Shown: piece after piece, positions 1 to 7,766 of the stretch | Position numbering within the stretch: the stretch's first letter is position 1 | Layout of the letters: the number at the start of each line of letters is the position of its first letter | NCBI RefSeq assembly: GCF_003752465.1 | Contig: NZ_RKHJ01000001.1 | Coordinates: forward strand, 62,001 to 126,000 | From: Agrococcus jenensis | GTDB taxonomy: Bacteria > Actinomycetota > Actinomycetes > Actinomycetales > Microbacteriaceae | Length of the DNA stretch: 64,000 nt | Direction: 5' to 3' | Position numbers and translations under genes: made by a program | The notes under the pieces: model-generated | What the model was told of the DNA's origin: nothing | Seen by the model: the letters and a program-made list of their open reading frames with translations, nothing else | The model's database searches: none

Positions 1-454
1 AGGTGACGACACGAGGTCCGTCGACGAGCTCACCGCGGTCGCCGAGGTGCAGTGCGCGGACGTTGAGCCGCTCGAGCGGCGCTCCCGCGCCATGGGCGTC
101 GATGAATACGGCGATGGCGGTGGCCGCCTCGATCAGCTCGTCGCGCGACATCGGCTGCTCGCGGCAGACGCCGACGAACGCTTCGATCTTGACGCCTTCC
201 GAGGGCATCCACTCCATCCAGGGCCGCTCGCCGACGAACGCGCCATCGCCCACATCCGCAGCGTAGGCCGCCTCCCAGATCTCCTCTGAGCCATCGGGCA
301 CCCCGATGTCGGAGTGGTTGAGCCAGCAGTTCGAGATGATCTCGGCGACGGGCGTCGCCGTCGGAGTCGGCGTCGGTGCCGGCTCGACCGCGCTCGCGCA
401 GCCGCTGAGTGCGGCGGCGATCAGGATGAGCGAGGCGACGGTGCGTGCGCGCAT
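1..454 (-). CDS. Putative lipoprotein, C-terminus outside window
   Basis: The frame opens at ATG 454 and stays open to the window edge (about 151 codons), so the C-terminus is missing. It begins with a basic n-region and hydrophobic stretch (MRARTVASLILIAAALSGCAS), whose lipobox LSGC predicts a lipidated cysteine near residue 19. A Pro/Thr-rich linker follows, and then an acidic domain with Trp/Cys residues (SNCWLNHSDIGVP and later VGVCRE). It is expected on the outer face of the cytoplasmic membrane. No family was recognised. The frameshifted gene at 515-987 lies just upstream on the same strand and is also a lipoprotein. Confidence 0.75.
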   Translation of the reverse strand, partial: MRARTVASLILIAAALSGCASAVEPAPTPTPTATPVAEIISNCWLNHSDIGVPDGSEEIWEAAYAADVGDGAFVGERPWMEWMPSEGVKIEAFVGVCREQPMSRDELIEAATAIAVFIDAHGAGAPLERLNVRALHLGDRGELVDGPRVVT

Positions 455-514
455 GCCCTGAGCATAGGTCGCGACCGCGCCACCCCTCTTGGCGAGGCGC
501 GACCGCCCGCGGCG

Positions 515-987
515 TCACATGCCGAAGAGGGAGAACGGGCCGCCGTCCTGCGGCAGCTGCGCGAAGACCGTCCCGACGACATCACGGCGATCGTCCTCCG
601 ACAGCTCCAGTCCGCTGAGGTCGATGACGACGTAGCGGTCCTGCTCCGCGTCGTCCACGCCGCTCGCGAAACCGGTCGCCACGTCGATCGAGTCGAACCG
701 GATAACGTGCCGAGGTCGGAGACCCACGCTTCGGCGCACGGGATCGCAGCCGAGCAGAGCTCCGCGGTCGCGAGGCGCAACGACGAGATGGCGGCGTCGG
801 GCAGCGGCATCTCGGGATTGGTGAGCGTCCTCTCGAGCGCGAACTCGGCAGGGCTCGGCGGCAGGTACGACGTGAAGCAGGCCGTGAGCGAGGCGCACAG
901 GAGGACCACGGCAGCGGTCGAGCTCGCTCTGCTGACGCTGGTCCGCCGATCGGCGCGGCCAGACGCTGCAGCGGTCTTGGCGAACAC
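515..987 (-). pseudogene. Frameshifted lipoprotein gene
   Basis: Two overlapping minus-strand frames share one protein. The first runs from ATG 987 with a signal peptide and lipobox (VLLCASLTAC, Cys near residue 37) and reads sensibly to AEAWVSDLG near 710. It then turns into low-complexity Arg/Ser sequence. The natural continuation (HVIRFDSIDVATGF to the end FSLFGM at 515) lies in another frame. One base gained or lost around 705-715 would join them into a protein of roughly 155 residues. Either the gene is broken or the assembly has a one-base error. Family unknown; product secreted and membrane-anchored if intact. Confidence 0.6.
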
Positions 988-1066
988 GTCATGAGCATAG
1001 GCACGTTCTCCACAGGAGCGCTCGACCCGGACCCGTCGTCATGGCCGTTCGGCGCAGAGTGTCGCC

Positions 1067-1663
1067 ATGACCGACTTCGATGGCACCCCTCAGCAGCATC
1101 CCGTCCTCGTGGACCCCGCCAGCCGGCGCGGCAAGGCCTGGACCGAGGAGGACTACACCGACCTCATGCGCGGATGCCGGAGCGACTCGGATGTCGTCGA
1201 CATCGCGCGCCGGCTGGGCCGTTCAGTGCAGAGCGTGCAGTCACAGCTGCGGCGCCTGCTGCCTGCCGACGAGCGACATCTGCCGCTCGACCTCGCACTG
1301 CCGCGACTCCGGCAGCTCGACATGGACGGCGACTACGACTGGCTCGGAGCGCTGGCCAAGCGCACACCGTCTCCGTGGGACCCGAACCCGCTCGTCGTGA
1401 CCGACCCGGACGCGCGAGGGCTCGGCGGACTGACGGATGACGAGCTGCTCAGCGTCGCGCTCTCGATCGTGATCTCCGGTCAGGAGTGCCCAGCGGACCT
1501 GCTGCGCCGGATCGGACGGGAGCTCCGCCGGCGCGGCATGCTCGAGCAGCTCGAACGCGGTGCCGCCATGGCCCATCGTGAGGCGCTCGATCATCTGCTC
1601 GAGCTCGACTGGCCCTATGGCGCGTTCACTCCAGGCTCCGAGCCGGCCGCCTGGCCGATGTGA
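1067..1663 (+). CDS. Hypothetical protein with SANT/Myb-like N-terminal motif
   Basis: 198 residues, cytoplasmic, no signal peptide or membrane segment. Residues about 22-65 (GKAWTEEDYTDLMRGCR ... DIARRLGRSVQSVQSQLRRLL) resemble the SANT/Myb-like helix-turn-helix found in uncharacterised actinobacterial proteins: a Trp-containing first helix, then a recognition-helix-like 'RSVQSVQSQL'. This suggests DNA binding. The rest is helical and charged and was not recognised. Its 3' end overlaps the convergent TetR gene by 49 bp. A CAGAGT hexamer lies six bases before the ATG, compatible with a leaderless start. The DNA-binding role is an inference from a short motif. Confidence 0.7.
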   Translation: MTDFDGTPQQHPVLVDPASRRGKAWTEEDYTDLMRGCRSDSDVVDIARRLGRSVQSVQSQLRRLLPADERHLPLDLALPRLRQLDMDGDYDWLGALAKRTPSPWDPNPLVVTDPDARGLGGLTDDELLSVALSIVISGQECPADLLRRIGRELRRRGMLEQLERGAAMAHREALDHLLELDWPYGAFTPGSEPAAWPM

Positions 1664-2268
1664 TGCGAAGCCTTACCCGTGTGGGAGGCGTCGGCCGGTG
1701 CCCAGCTCCGGACGATCGTCGTGATGACCGACCGCCGGCGAGCGAGGCGAGCCGTGTCGCCGGGTTCCGCGCCCGAGTACAGAACATCCAGGTTCGGCAG
1801 CGCCTGCCACCCGTCAGCCAGCGTGAGGATGGTCAGCAGCAGCTCCTCCGCCTCCTCGCGGGAGAGCTCGGGCACCGCCGCGAGCACCCGGTCGACCTTG
1901 TCGACCGACCGCGCCCGTCGATGCTCCTCCGCGACGGGGGTGCCCAGCTCGAGCCCCTCCCAGAAGGTCAGTCGCGCGAGCTCGGGGTGGGCGCACTGGT
2001 AGTCGAAGAGCCGGCCGGCATAGTCGGCGATCGCGTCGATCCCGGTGCCGCGGATCGGCACCGCGTCGACAATCAGCCCGAGCTGGTGGGTGAGGACCGC
2101 GCCGAAGAAGTCCGGCTTCTTGCCGAAGTACTGGTAGATCCGCTCCTTGTTGACCCCTGCAGCGGTGGCGATCCGATCGACGCGCGCGCCGGCAAGGCCG
2201 TGAGCGCTGAACTCCACGACGCCGGCGTCGAGCAGGAGTCGCTTCGTCCGTTCGGGATCCCAGGCCAT
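1615..2268 (-). CDS. TetR/AcrR family transcriptional repressor
   Basis: 217 residues. The N-terminal HTH (about residues 8-55: RTKRLLLDAGVVEFSAHGLAGARVDRIATAAGVNKERIYQYFGKK) is a clear TetR_N domain. The C-terminal two thirds is the helical ligand-binding domain. It is divergent from the membrane protein/SDR pair at 2347-3367. Two matched inverted repeats in the 78-bp intergenic gap (2289-2339) are very likely its operators, so it should repress itself and that pair. The ligand cannot be read from sequence. The 3' end overlaps the convergent gene 1067-1663. Confidence 0.9.
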   Translation of the reverse strand: MAWDPERTKRLLLDAGVVEFSAHGLAGARVDRIATAAGVNKERIYQYFGKKPDFFGAVLTHQLGLIVDAVPIRGTGIDAIADYAGRLFDYQCAHPELARLTFWEGLELGTPVAEEHRRARSVDKVDRVLAAVPELSREEAEELLLTILTLADGWQALPNLDVLYSGAEPGDTARLARRRSVITTIVRSWAPADASHTGKASHHIGQAAGSEPGVNAP

Positions 2269-2288
2269 GCCTCCAGCCTAGGACAGAA

Positions 2289-2339
2289 CCAACCACTCGG
2301 TTGGGAACCGTGCTACGGTCAACCCAACCATCCAGTTGG
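2289..2339. promoter_or_regulatory. Paired TetR-type operators
   Basis: Two copies of the same dyad occur between the divergent TetR gene and the 2347 gene. At 2289-2304 it is CCAACC-ACTC-GGTTGG, a perfect 6-bp inverted repeat. At 2324-2339 it is CCAACC-ATCC-AGTTGG, with one mismatch. The centres are 35 bp apart. CCAACC/GGTTGG dyads are common TetR-family operators, and the position covers both presumed promoters. The right-hand site abuts the ribosome binding site (GGAG) of the gene at 2347. Confidence 0.75.
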
Positions 2340-2346
2340 AGGCAGC

Positions 2347-2622
2347 ATGGAATCCGTCCGCTCATCCCTCGTCCCGCCCGTTGCCACACCCGCACCGCCC
2401 TCGGTCCACGCGCGGGCCGTCATCACCTGGCTGGCGATCTTCCCCCTCGTCGCGATCGGCATGAGCCTCATGGCGCCGGTCTCCATCGACTGGCACCCGA
2501 TCCTGCGCTCCTTCGTCCTCACGCTCGTGGTCGTGCCGCTCGCCGTCTACGTGGTGGTGCCGCGGCTCATCGCCCTCTACCAGCGGCTGCGCTCACGGCG
2601 CCGCCCGACGAGCGAGCGATAG
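2347..2622 (+). CDS. Small DUF2798-like membrane protein
   Basis: 91 residues from ATG 2347, with GGAG five bases upstream (a much longer upstream frame exists but crosses the operators and the TetR gene). Two hydrophobic helices are visible: ITWLAIFPLVAIGMSLMAP and FVLTLVVVPLAVYVVVPRLI. They are joined by a short loop (VSIDWHPILRS) and followed by a basic tail. This layout resembles DUF2798-type small membrane proteins; the family call is tentative. It lies 10 bp before the SDR gene and should be co-transcribed with it under the TetR at 1615-2268. Confidence 0.75.
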   Translation: MESVRSSLVPPVATPAPPSVHARAVITWLAIFPLVAIGMSLMAPVSIDWHPILRSFVLTLVVVPLAVYVVVPRLIALYQRLRSRRRPTSER

Positions 2623-2632
2623 CGAGCACGGC

Positions 2633-3367
2633 ATGGACCGCATCCTGGTCACGGGCTCCATCGACGGCGTCGGCCGCGCCACCGCTGAGGCGCTCCTCGA
2701 GGCCGGTCACGGGGTCGTCGTGCATGCGCGCACCACGTCACGCCTGGACGCCATCCAGCACCTCGTCGATCGAGGTGCGGAGGCGATCGTCGGGGACCTG
2801 AGCCGCCTCGACGACGTGCACGACATGGTCGTCCAGGCGAACGCGCTCGGGCCGTTCGACGCGGTCATCCACAACGCCGGCGTGCTGCGCGGCCCCGTGC
2901 TGCCGGTCAACGTCACGGCTCCCTACGTGATGACCGCGGGCATCCCGGGGTCGCGGCTCATCTACCTCAGCAGCGGGATGCACCGCGGTGGACGCCCGGA
3001 CATCGCTGGCATCGATTGGCTCCGAGAGACCGGGACGAGCACGTACTCGGACTCGAAGCTGTTCGTCACCGCGCTCATGGCCGCCGTCGCCCGGCTGCGG
3101 CCGGACGTCGTCGCCCACGCCGTAGACCCCGGCTGGGTGCCGACGAGGATGGGCGGCCCGGGCGCGAGCGATGACCTCGCACTGGCGCACGTCACGCAGG
3201 TCTGGCTGGCGACGACCATCGACGACGAGGCGCGCACGTCCGGCCGCTACTGGCATCACCGGAAGGTGCAGGAGACGCACCCGGCGGTGCATGACGTGGA
3301 CTTCCAGCACGCTCTCCTCGCCTCGCTCGCGGAGCAGACCGGCATCGAGTTGGCCGCCGCACGCTGA
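2633..3367 (+). CDS. Short-chain dehydrogenase/reductase (SDR)
   Basis: 244 residues, the classic SDR length. The cofactor motif TGSIDGVG (residues 7-14) matches TGxxxGxG. NAG follows at 81-83, serines occur in the IYLSSG strand, and the catalytic pair is Y138 and K142 (YSDSK). The C-terminus carries a PGWVPT segment after the active site, as in plant-like NAD(P)-dependent SDRs. It should reduce or oxidise a small carbonyl/alcohol substrate with NAD(P)H in the cytoplasm. It is the second gene of the TetR-controlled pair, suggesting an inducible detoxification role. The substrate is unknown. Confidence 0.9.
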   Translation: MDRILVTGSIDGVGRATAEALLEAGHGVVVHARTTSRLDAIQHLVDRGAEAIVGDLSRLDDVHDMVVQANALGPFDAVIHNAGVLRGPVLPVNVTAPYVMTAGIPGSRLIYLSSGMHRGGRPDIAGIDWLRETGTSTYSDSKLFVTALMAAVARLRPDVVAHAVDPGWVPTRMGGPGASDDLALAHVTQVWLATTIDDEARTSGRYWHHRKVQETHPAVHDVDFQHALLASLAEQTGIELAAAR

Positions 3368-3498
3368 CGCGGCCCCGGCGGGCGCGAGCGTCGCGGCTGC
3401 ACTCCTCACCTCAAGGCAAACATGGTGATTGCTCAGCACACGCCGTCGGGGGTGCGGCACGGCGGCGTCACGCGCATCCCGTGACTACGTTCGAGCGC

Positions 3499-3693
3499 AT
3501 GACAAGTGCAGAGACGAGGGAGCTCGGAGCAGGAGACGCGGCCGCGCGCCTGCGCGAGCTGCTCAACCAGATCGAGAACGCGGCGACCGCACCGCGCTCC
3601 GACCCCCGAGCGCAGCAGCAGCTCGAGCTGTGCGAGGAGATCGAGGCGATCCTGCGCATCCGCTCGGAAGCGCGGGTGTCGCCGCCGCGCTGA
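3499..3693 (+). CDS. Small hypothetical protein
   Basis: 64 residues from ATG 3499 (a GTG at 3481 would add six). The sequence is charged and helical (AAARLRELLNQIENAATAP ... QQQLELCEEIEAILRIR), probably a short coiled-coil protein. The start is supported by TACGTT at 3487-3492, six bases before the ATG, the leaderless-promoter pattern seen for many genes in this window. No family recognised. Confidence 0.5.
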   Translation: MTSAETRELGAGDAAARLRELLNQIENAATAPRSDPRAQQQLELCEEIEAILRIRSEARVSPPR

Positions 3694-3791
3694 GCAGCGA
3701 CCGGTTGCAGCGAAGGTCCCGTGCGGGTTGTGGATCACGGGGAAGCAGGACCGCAAACGCGGGCGGGCACCAAGGGCGGCGCCCCACGTCA

Positions 3792-4526
3792 TCAGCCTTC
3801 GGAGTGCATCGTCGCGGGCGCATCCCGGGTGGCTGCCACGACATCGAGCGCTCCCTGCAGGCTCGAGCGCACCTCCTCGACGACCGGTTCGGGCGATCCC
3901 AGCGAACCCACCACAAGCCGACCAGCCGCGGTGTCGATGCCGACGGACACCAGGTCGCCGCCGGAGGTCGTCTCGTCCATGATTCGCTGCATGCCATCGC
4001 ACAGATCCGCGAACGTCACGAGCGACTCGGTCTCCTCGACCTCGATCGGCGCGGACGCCACGGCATCCGAGTACATCGCAGGCAAGGCGGCGAGGGCCGC
4101 GCTGACCGCCGCGTCGGCGTCGAACTGCGAGCCCTGCGAGAGCGAGACGCGCAGTCCCGTCACGGCTCCGCTGTCGTCTGTGCTGCGATCGACCGTGGTG
4201 AGCGAAGCCGCGTGGGCATTCAGGAGGTCGTGCTGCAGCGTCCTCGACGCGACCTCGAGCACAGCGCTGGCAGGAGGTTCGTGGCCCAGATTGGCGGGAG
4301 CGATCGGCACGATCGCGTTGCGCAGCAGGCAGGTGCCCACGTCCGCCGACGGCAGAGCCTCAGCGGCTTCCGGCGTCGACGGCGGCGCGGGAGCTGCGAG
4401 TGGCGTCACAGCACTCGAGACCGCGAGCGACGAGCATGAGACGAGACCGCCAGCGACGGCCAGCACCAGGACGACCACAGTTCGCGGCCGCACCTTCGGA
4501 CCGGCTCCATTCCCTCGCGCGTCCAT
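3792..4526 (-). CDS. Putative lipoprotein
   Basis: 244 residues. The N-terminus is basic (KVRPR), then hydrophobic, ending in the lipobox LVSC (Cys near residue 31), so an exported, lipid-anchored protein is predicted. A Pro/Ala-rich linker follows, then an alternating helix/strand domain (VEVEETESLVTFADLCDGMQRIMDETT ... AGRLVVGSLG) with cysteines that may form a disulfide. The start ATG 4526 has a strong GGGAGG ribosome site. No family was recognised. It stands alone between a small ORF and the SOUL gene. Confidence 0.75.
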   Translation of the reverse strand: MDARGNGAGPKVRPRTVVVLVLAVAGGLVSCSSLAVSSAVTPLAAPAPPSTPEAAEALPSADVGTCLLRNAIVPIAPANLGHEPPASAVLEVASRTLQHDLLNAHAASLTTVDRSTDDSGAVTGLRVSLSQGSQFDADAAVSAALAALPAMYSDAVASAPIEVEETESLVTFADLCDGMQRIMDETTSGGDLVSVGIDTAAGRLVVGSLGSPEPVVEEVRSSLQGALDVVAATRDAPATMHSEG

Positions 4527-4676
4527 GCGGGCCTCCCTCGCCTCGACCAGACATGTCCGGTCTGCTCGTGAGGTTACGTCGTGCGGAGCCGATGTGCACG
4601 GGGGGCGGCCGATGTGCAGCGCTGAAGCGGAACGTCGCGCGGTGCCGTGACACAGCGACCCATCGTGCTCGACGCG

Positions 4677-5165
4677 TCACGCGAGGGCGACGAGCGCCTC
4701 GTTCCGCTTCAGGAATCCGGGCTTCCAGGGCGGGTCGTAGCGAGCGAAATAGACCGGTCCCTCTGCTGCCCTGCCATCCCGAGCAAGTGCGGCCTGGAGC
4801 GCGTCGGCGTTCTGCTGGAATCGCGTCTCATTCGATCCACCGCTGAACCTTCGCGCGGCAACTCGCCGCTCGGAGACTTCCACGGTGCGAACGGAGGCGT
4901 CGGTCGGAGCCGGCACGCCCGTGGCACCAGCCGGCATCACGAAGCTCACGGTGTACGTCTTCTCCGCGCGAGGAGCCTGGATCACGGGTGCCCTCATCGA
5001 GATGTTCGACGCGGTGATGTAGCGGATGAGTGAGCCGAAGCCCCGATTGCCCGCCTCGAAGAACGACCCTGCGGCGTCCACCTGCGCGAGCAGGTGCGCG
5101 GGATACACGCGCACCTCGTACCCGACGTGCACGGATACCACTGAGTAGGGCTGCTGCTCCGTCAT
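4677..5165 (-). CDS. SOUL family heme-binding-like protein
   Basis: 162 residues. The opening VVSVHVGYEVRVYPAHLLAQV, the middle GFGSLIRYITASNIS...I.M.APV and the later TVSFVMPAG match the SOUL/heme-binding protein family, which folds as a beta barrel and in eukaryotes binds heme or tetrapyrroles. The C-terminus RYDPPWKPGFLKRNEALV is also typical of the family. Bacterial members are cytosolic and of uncertain function; heme binding here is family knowledge, not shown. Leaderless start: minus-strand TACCGT at 5172-5177 lies six bases before ATG 5165. Confidence 0.88.
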   Translation of the reverse strand: MTEQQPYSVVSVHVGYEVRVYPAHLLAQVDAAGSFFEAGNRGFGSLIRYITASNISMRAPVIQAPRAEKTYTVSFVMPAGATGVPAPTDASVRTVEVSERRVAARRFSGGSNETRFQQNADALQAALARDGRAAEGPVYFARYDPPWKPGFLKRNEALVALA

Positions 5166-5204
5166 GTAGCCACGGTACGCTCGCCCGATCCCGGACGCGC
5201 TCGC

Positions 5205-6278
5205 TCACACGTTGAAGCGGAACTCCACCACGTCGCCGTCGGCCATGACGTAGTCCTTGCCCTCGATGCGCACTCGGCCGGCTGCCTTCGCGTCGGCCAT
5301 CGAGCCCGCGGCGTCCAGGTCGGCGAACGAGACGACCTCCGCCTTGATGAAGCCGCGCTCGAAGTCGGTGTGGATGACGCCGGCGGCCTGCGGGGCGGTC
5401 CACCCCTTGCGGATCGTCCAGGCGCGCGACTCCTTCGGACCCGCGGTCAGGTAGGTCTGCAGGCCGAGCGTCTCGAAGCCGATGCGGGCGAGCTGGTCGA
5501 GGCCGGACTCCTCCTGGCCGAGCGACTGCAGCAGCTCGAGCGCCTCGTCCTTCTCGAGGTCGACGAGCTCCGACTCGACCTTCGCGTCGAGGAAGACGGC
5601 CTTGGCGGGCGCGACGAGCGCCGCGAGCTCCGCCTTCTTGTCAGCATCCGACAGCACGTCCTCGTCGACGTTGAAGACGAACAGCACGGGCTTCGCGGTG
5701 AGGAGACCGAGCTCCTTGATGGGCGTCGTGTCGAAGCCGACCTGCCCCAGCGTCTTGCCGCTGTTCAGGATCTCGTTCGCCTCGACGGCGGCCGCGAGCA
5801 CGGAGGCGTCGACCTTCTTGCCCTTGACCTCCTTCTCAAGGCGCGGGATCGCCTTCTCGAGCGTCTGGAGGTCGGCGAGCATGAGCTCGGTGTTGATCGT
5901 CTCCATGTCGGAGGACGGGTCGACGGCACCCTCGACGTGCACGACGTCGCTGTCGCCGAAGCCGCGCACGACCTGCGCGATCGCATCGGCCTCGCGGATG
6001 TTGGCCAGGAACTTGTTGCCGAGCCCCTCGCCCTCGCTCGCGCCCTTGACGATGCCGGCGATGTCGACGAACGACACCGCGGCAGGCAGGATGCGCTGCG
6101 AGCCGTGGATCTCGGCGAGGCGCGTCAGGCGCTCGTCCGGCAGCTCGACCACCCCGATGTTCGGCTCGATCGTGGCGAACGGGTAGTTCGCCGCGAGCAC
6201 GGTGTTCTTGGTGAGCGCGTTGAAGAGGGTCGACTTGCCCACGTTGGGGAGTCCGACGATGCCGATCGTGAGTGCCAC
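5205..6278 (-). CDS. ychF: Redox-regulated ATPase/GTPase YchF (OLA1 family)
   Basis: 357 residues, the normal YchF length. The P-loop GLPNVGKST is at residues 9-17. Switch II DIAGIVKGASEGEGLGNKFL and the atypical NxxE-type base-recognition motif (FNVDED) follow. There is a central coiled-coil insertion and a C-terminal TGS-like domain ending in VEFRFNV. YchF is an Obg-related P-loop enzyme that hydrolyses ATP, binds ribosomes and modulates oxidative stress responses. Start GTG 6278 lies eight bases after a minus-strand TAGGCT (leaderless type). Confidence 0.97.
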   Translation of the reverse strand: MALTIGIVGLPNVGKSTLFNALTKNTVLAANYPFATIEPNIGVVELPDERLTRLAEIHGSQRILPAAVSFVDIAGIVKGASEGEGLGNKFLANIREADAIAQVVRGFGDSDVVHVEGAVDPSSDMETINTELMLADLQTLEKAIPRLEKEVKGKKVDASVLAAAVEANEILNSGKTLGQVGFDTTPIKELGLLTAKPVLFVFNVDEDVLSDADKKAELAALVAPAKAVFLDAKVESELVDLEKDEALELLQSLGQEESGLDQLARIGFETLGLQTYLTAGPKESRAWTIRKGWTAPQAAGVIHTDFERGFIKAEVVSFADLDAAGSMADAKAAGRVRIEGKDYVMADGDVVEFRFNV

Positions 6279-6320
6279 AACAGGTCAGCCTACCGGCGAC
6301 CCGAGCGCCGCCGACCCGGT

Positions 6321-6701
6321 TCAGCTGCTGCCGTCGTCGCCGATCACCGCGATGATGTTGCCCGCGGGGTCGGTGCACCACGCGATGTCGGGTCCCAAGC
6401 CGCTCGCGATCCCCCGCTCGTCCTGCTCGAAGCCGTCGTAGCGCTCGAACGTCACGCCCTTGCCGACGAGCTCGTCGATCGAGGCGGTGATGTCGGGCAC
6501 GACGAGGTTGAGGATCGTGAACACCGCGGGCTCGTGGTCGTCCTTCTGGTAGACGAACACCCGGGCGCCGCCGGGCAGGGTGAGCGCGAGCTGCCCCATC
6601 TCCTCCCCTACCTCCAGCCCGAGCACGTCGCCATAGAACGTCCGTGCCGCGTCGAGGTCGGGTGCGGCGAAGCCGCTGAAGCCATCCGTGTACTGCGCCA
6701 T
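6321..6701 (-). CDS. VOC (glyoxalase/bleomycin resistance) family protein
   Basis: 126 residues from ATG 6701. It has two beta-alpha-beta-beta-beta repeats: MAQYTDGFSGFAAPDLDAARTFYGDVLGLEV, then LVVPDITASIDELVGKGVTFERYDG with the terminal DPAGNIIAVIGD. This is the typical single-protein VOC fold used by glyoxalases, fosfomycin/bleomycin resistance proteins and dioxygenases. The usual metal ligands are not fully preserved, so the enzymatic role is uncertain. It lies head-to-head with the acidic protein gene at 6861. Confidence 0.87.
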   Translation of the reverse strand: MAQYTDGFSGFAAPDLDAARTFYGDVLGLEVGEEMGQLALTLPGGARVFVYQKDDHEPAVFTILNLVVPDITASIDELVGKGVTFERYDGFEQDERGIASGLGPDIAWCTDPAGNIIAVIGDDGSS

Positions 6702-6860
6702 CTCGGCACCTCCTGCGGGCATCCTCGCGCCGCATCTGCCCGCGCGCCAGGGGCGAGTTCGTGCGCGCCCCCGCACGTGGGGCCGGCGCCCTGGCCACCC
6801 ACAGGCAGCGGCCGTAGCGTGTGGATCCAGCGCCGCCCCGGCGCACGTTGAGGAGCGATC

Positions 6861-7286
6861 ATGGGCACGAACGACGACAACCCCCCGCACGACAGCCGCG
6901 AGGGCCTCCCGGTCTACGAGGGCGCCGACCAGCCGGACGACGGGCGCGACGTCTCGCAGGCCGCCAACGGAGGCGATGGCTCCCTCGGCCAGGACACGAC
7001 CCCCGAGCACGACAACCGCGAGGCCGACCAGACGTACCAGGAGGCACCCCCGGCCGGCTCCGGCGGCGCAGACTCCTTCGATTCCCGTCACAACGAGTTC
7101 GACGAGGGCGAGGGCCAGCCCGGGGCCGGCATCGACCCGCAGACCGGCGAGGCCGTGCACGGCGACGGGCTGGCGCACGAGCACGCGGAGGAGACCCGTT
7201 CCACGGGCTTCGACGCCGAGCAGCCGCAGCAGGTCCAGGACGCCGGCGACGAGCCCAACGCGGAGCAGCCGCGGGAGCAGCGCTGA
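6861..7286 (+). CDS. Acidic, intrinsically disordered hydrophilic protein
   Basis: 141 residues, rich in Asp, Glu, Gly, Gln and Asn, with no Cys, few hydrophobic residues and near-repeats (TTPEHDNREADQTYQEAP versus NNPPHDSREGLPVYEGAD). It should be unfolded and cytoplasmic. The ribosome site GAGGAG precedes ATG 6861, and a TAGCGT -10-like hexamer is at 6815-6820. The same arrangement precedes the smaller acidic protein at 8949. Such hydrophilic proteins are often stress related; that is only a suggestion. The stop codon overlaps the acylphosphatase start. Confidence 0.7.
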   Translation: MGTNDDNPPHDSREGLPVYEGADQPDDGRDVSQAANGGDGSLGQDTTPEHDNREADQTYQEAPPAGSGGADSFDSRHNEFDEGEGQPGAGIDPQTGEAVHGDGLAHEHAEETRSTGFDAEQPQQVQDAGDEPNAEQPREQR

Positions 7287-7561
7287 CGACCGACCGCATC
7301 CGACGCCGATTCGTCGTGCACGGCAGCGTGCAGGGCGTCGGCTTCCGCTGGGCCGCGAACGCCGAGGCCGAGCGCCTCGGCGTCGCGGGCAGCGCCCGCA
7401 ACCGCTTCGACGGCACCGTCGAGGCGGAGGTCGAGGGCGCGCCGGATGCGGTGGCCGCGATGGCCGAGTGGCTGGGCCACGGCCCCTCCTCGGCGCGCGT
7501 CGACCGCGTCGACCTGGACGAGCTCGAGCCGCGCGGGGACACGGGCTTCCGGATCAGCTGA
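7283..7561 (+). CDS. acyP: Acylphosphatase
   Basis: About 92 residues. The signature HGSVQGVGFRW carries the catalytic Arg, and SARNRFDGTVEAEVEG carries the catalytic Asn region; the C-terminus GDTGFRIS is typical. It hydrolyses acyl phosphates such as acetyl phosphate or 1,3-bisphosphoglycerate. No ATG/GTG/TTG fits: a GTG at 7316 would cut off the first strand. A CTG at 7283, five bases after GGGAG (7273-7277) and overlapping the previous stop as CTGA, best explains the start, giving coupled translation. Confidence 0.85.
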   Translation: MTTDRIRRRFVVHGSVQGVGFRWAANAEAERLGVAGSARNRFDGTVEAEVEGAPDAVAAMAEWLGHGPSSARVDRVDLDELEPRGDTGFRIS

Positions 7562-7766
7562 CCCAAGCCGCCACCGCGCACGCGATCGTGTCGAGCTGCG
7601 CAATCGAGCCGACGCCGCGCGGCGGCGCCTGCGCGCCATGCGCAACCGCGACGATCCGGCTTGCGCGGGCAGCGCATCCGGACGATGATCTGAGCAGCCG
7701 CGCGACCCGCGGCCCACACTCACAGCGCCGTGAGATCCGCGGCGCCATGCATGGAAACGAGCTGCC

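Noticed and set aside
39..518. 162-codon minus-strand frame (30-518)
   Set aside because: Arg-rich shadow of the lipoprotein frame at 1-454, which has a proper signal peptide and lipobox.
1660..2346. Long N-terminal extension of the membrane protein at 2347
   Set aside because: The frame crosses the TetR gene antisense and both operators; ATG 2347 has a ribosome site and a natural membrane-protein start.
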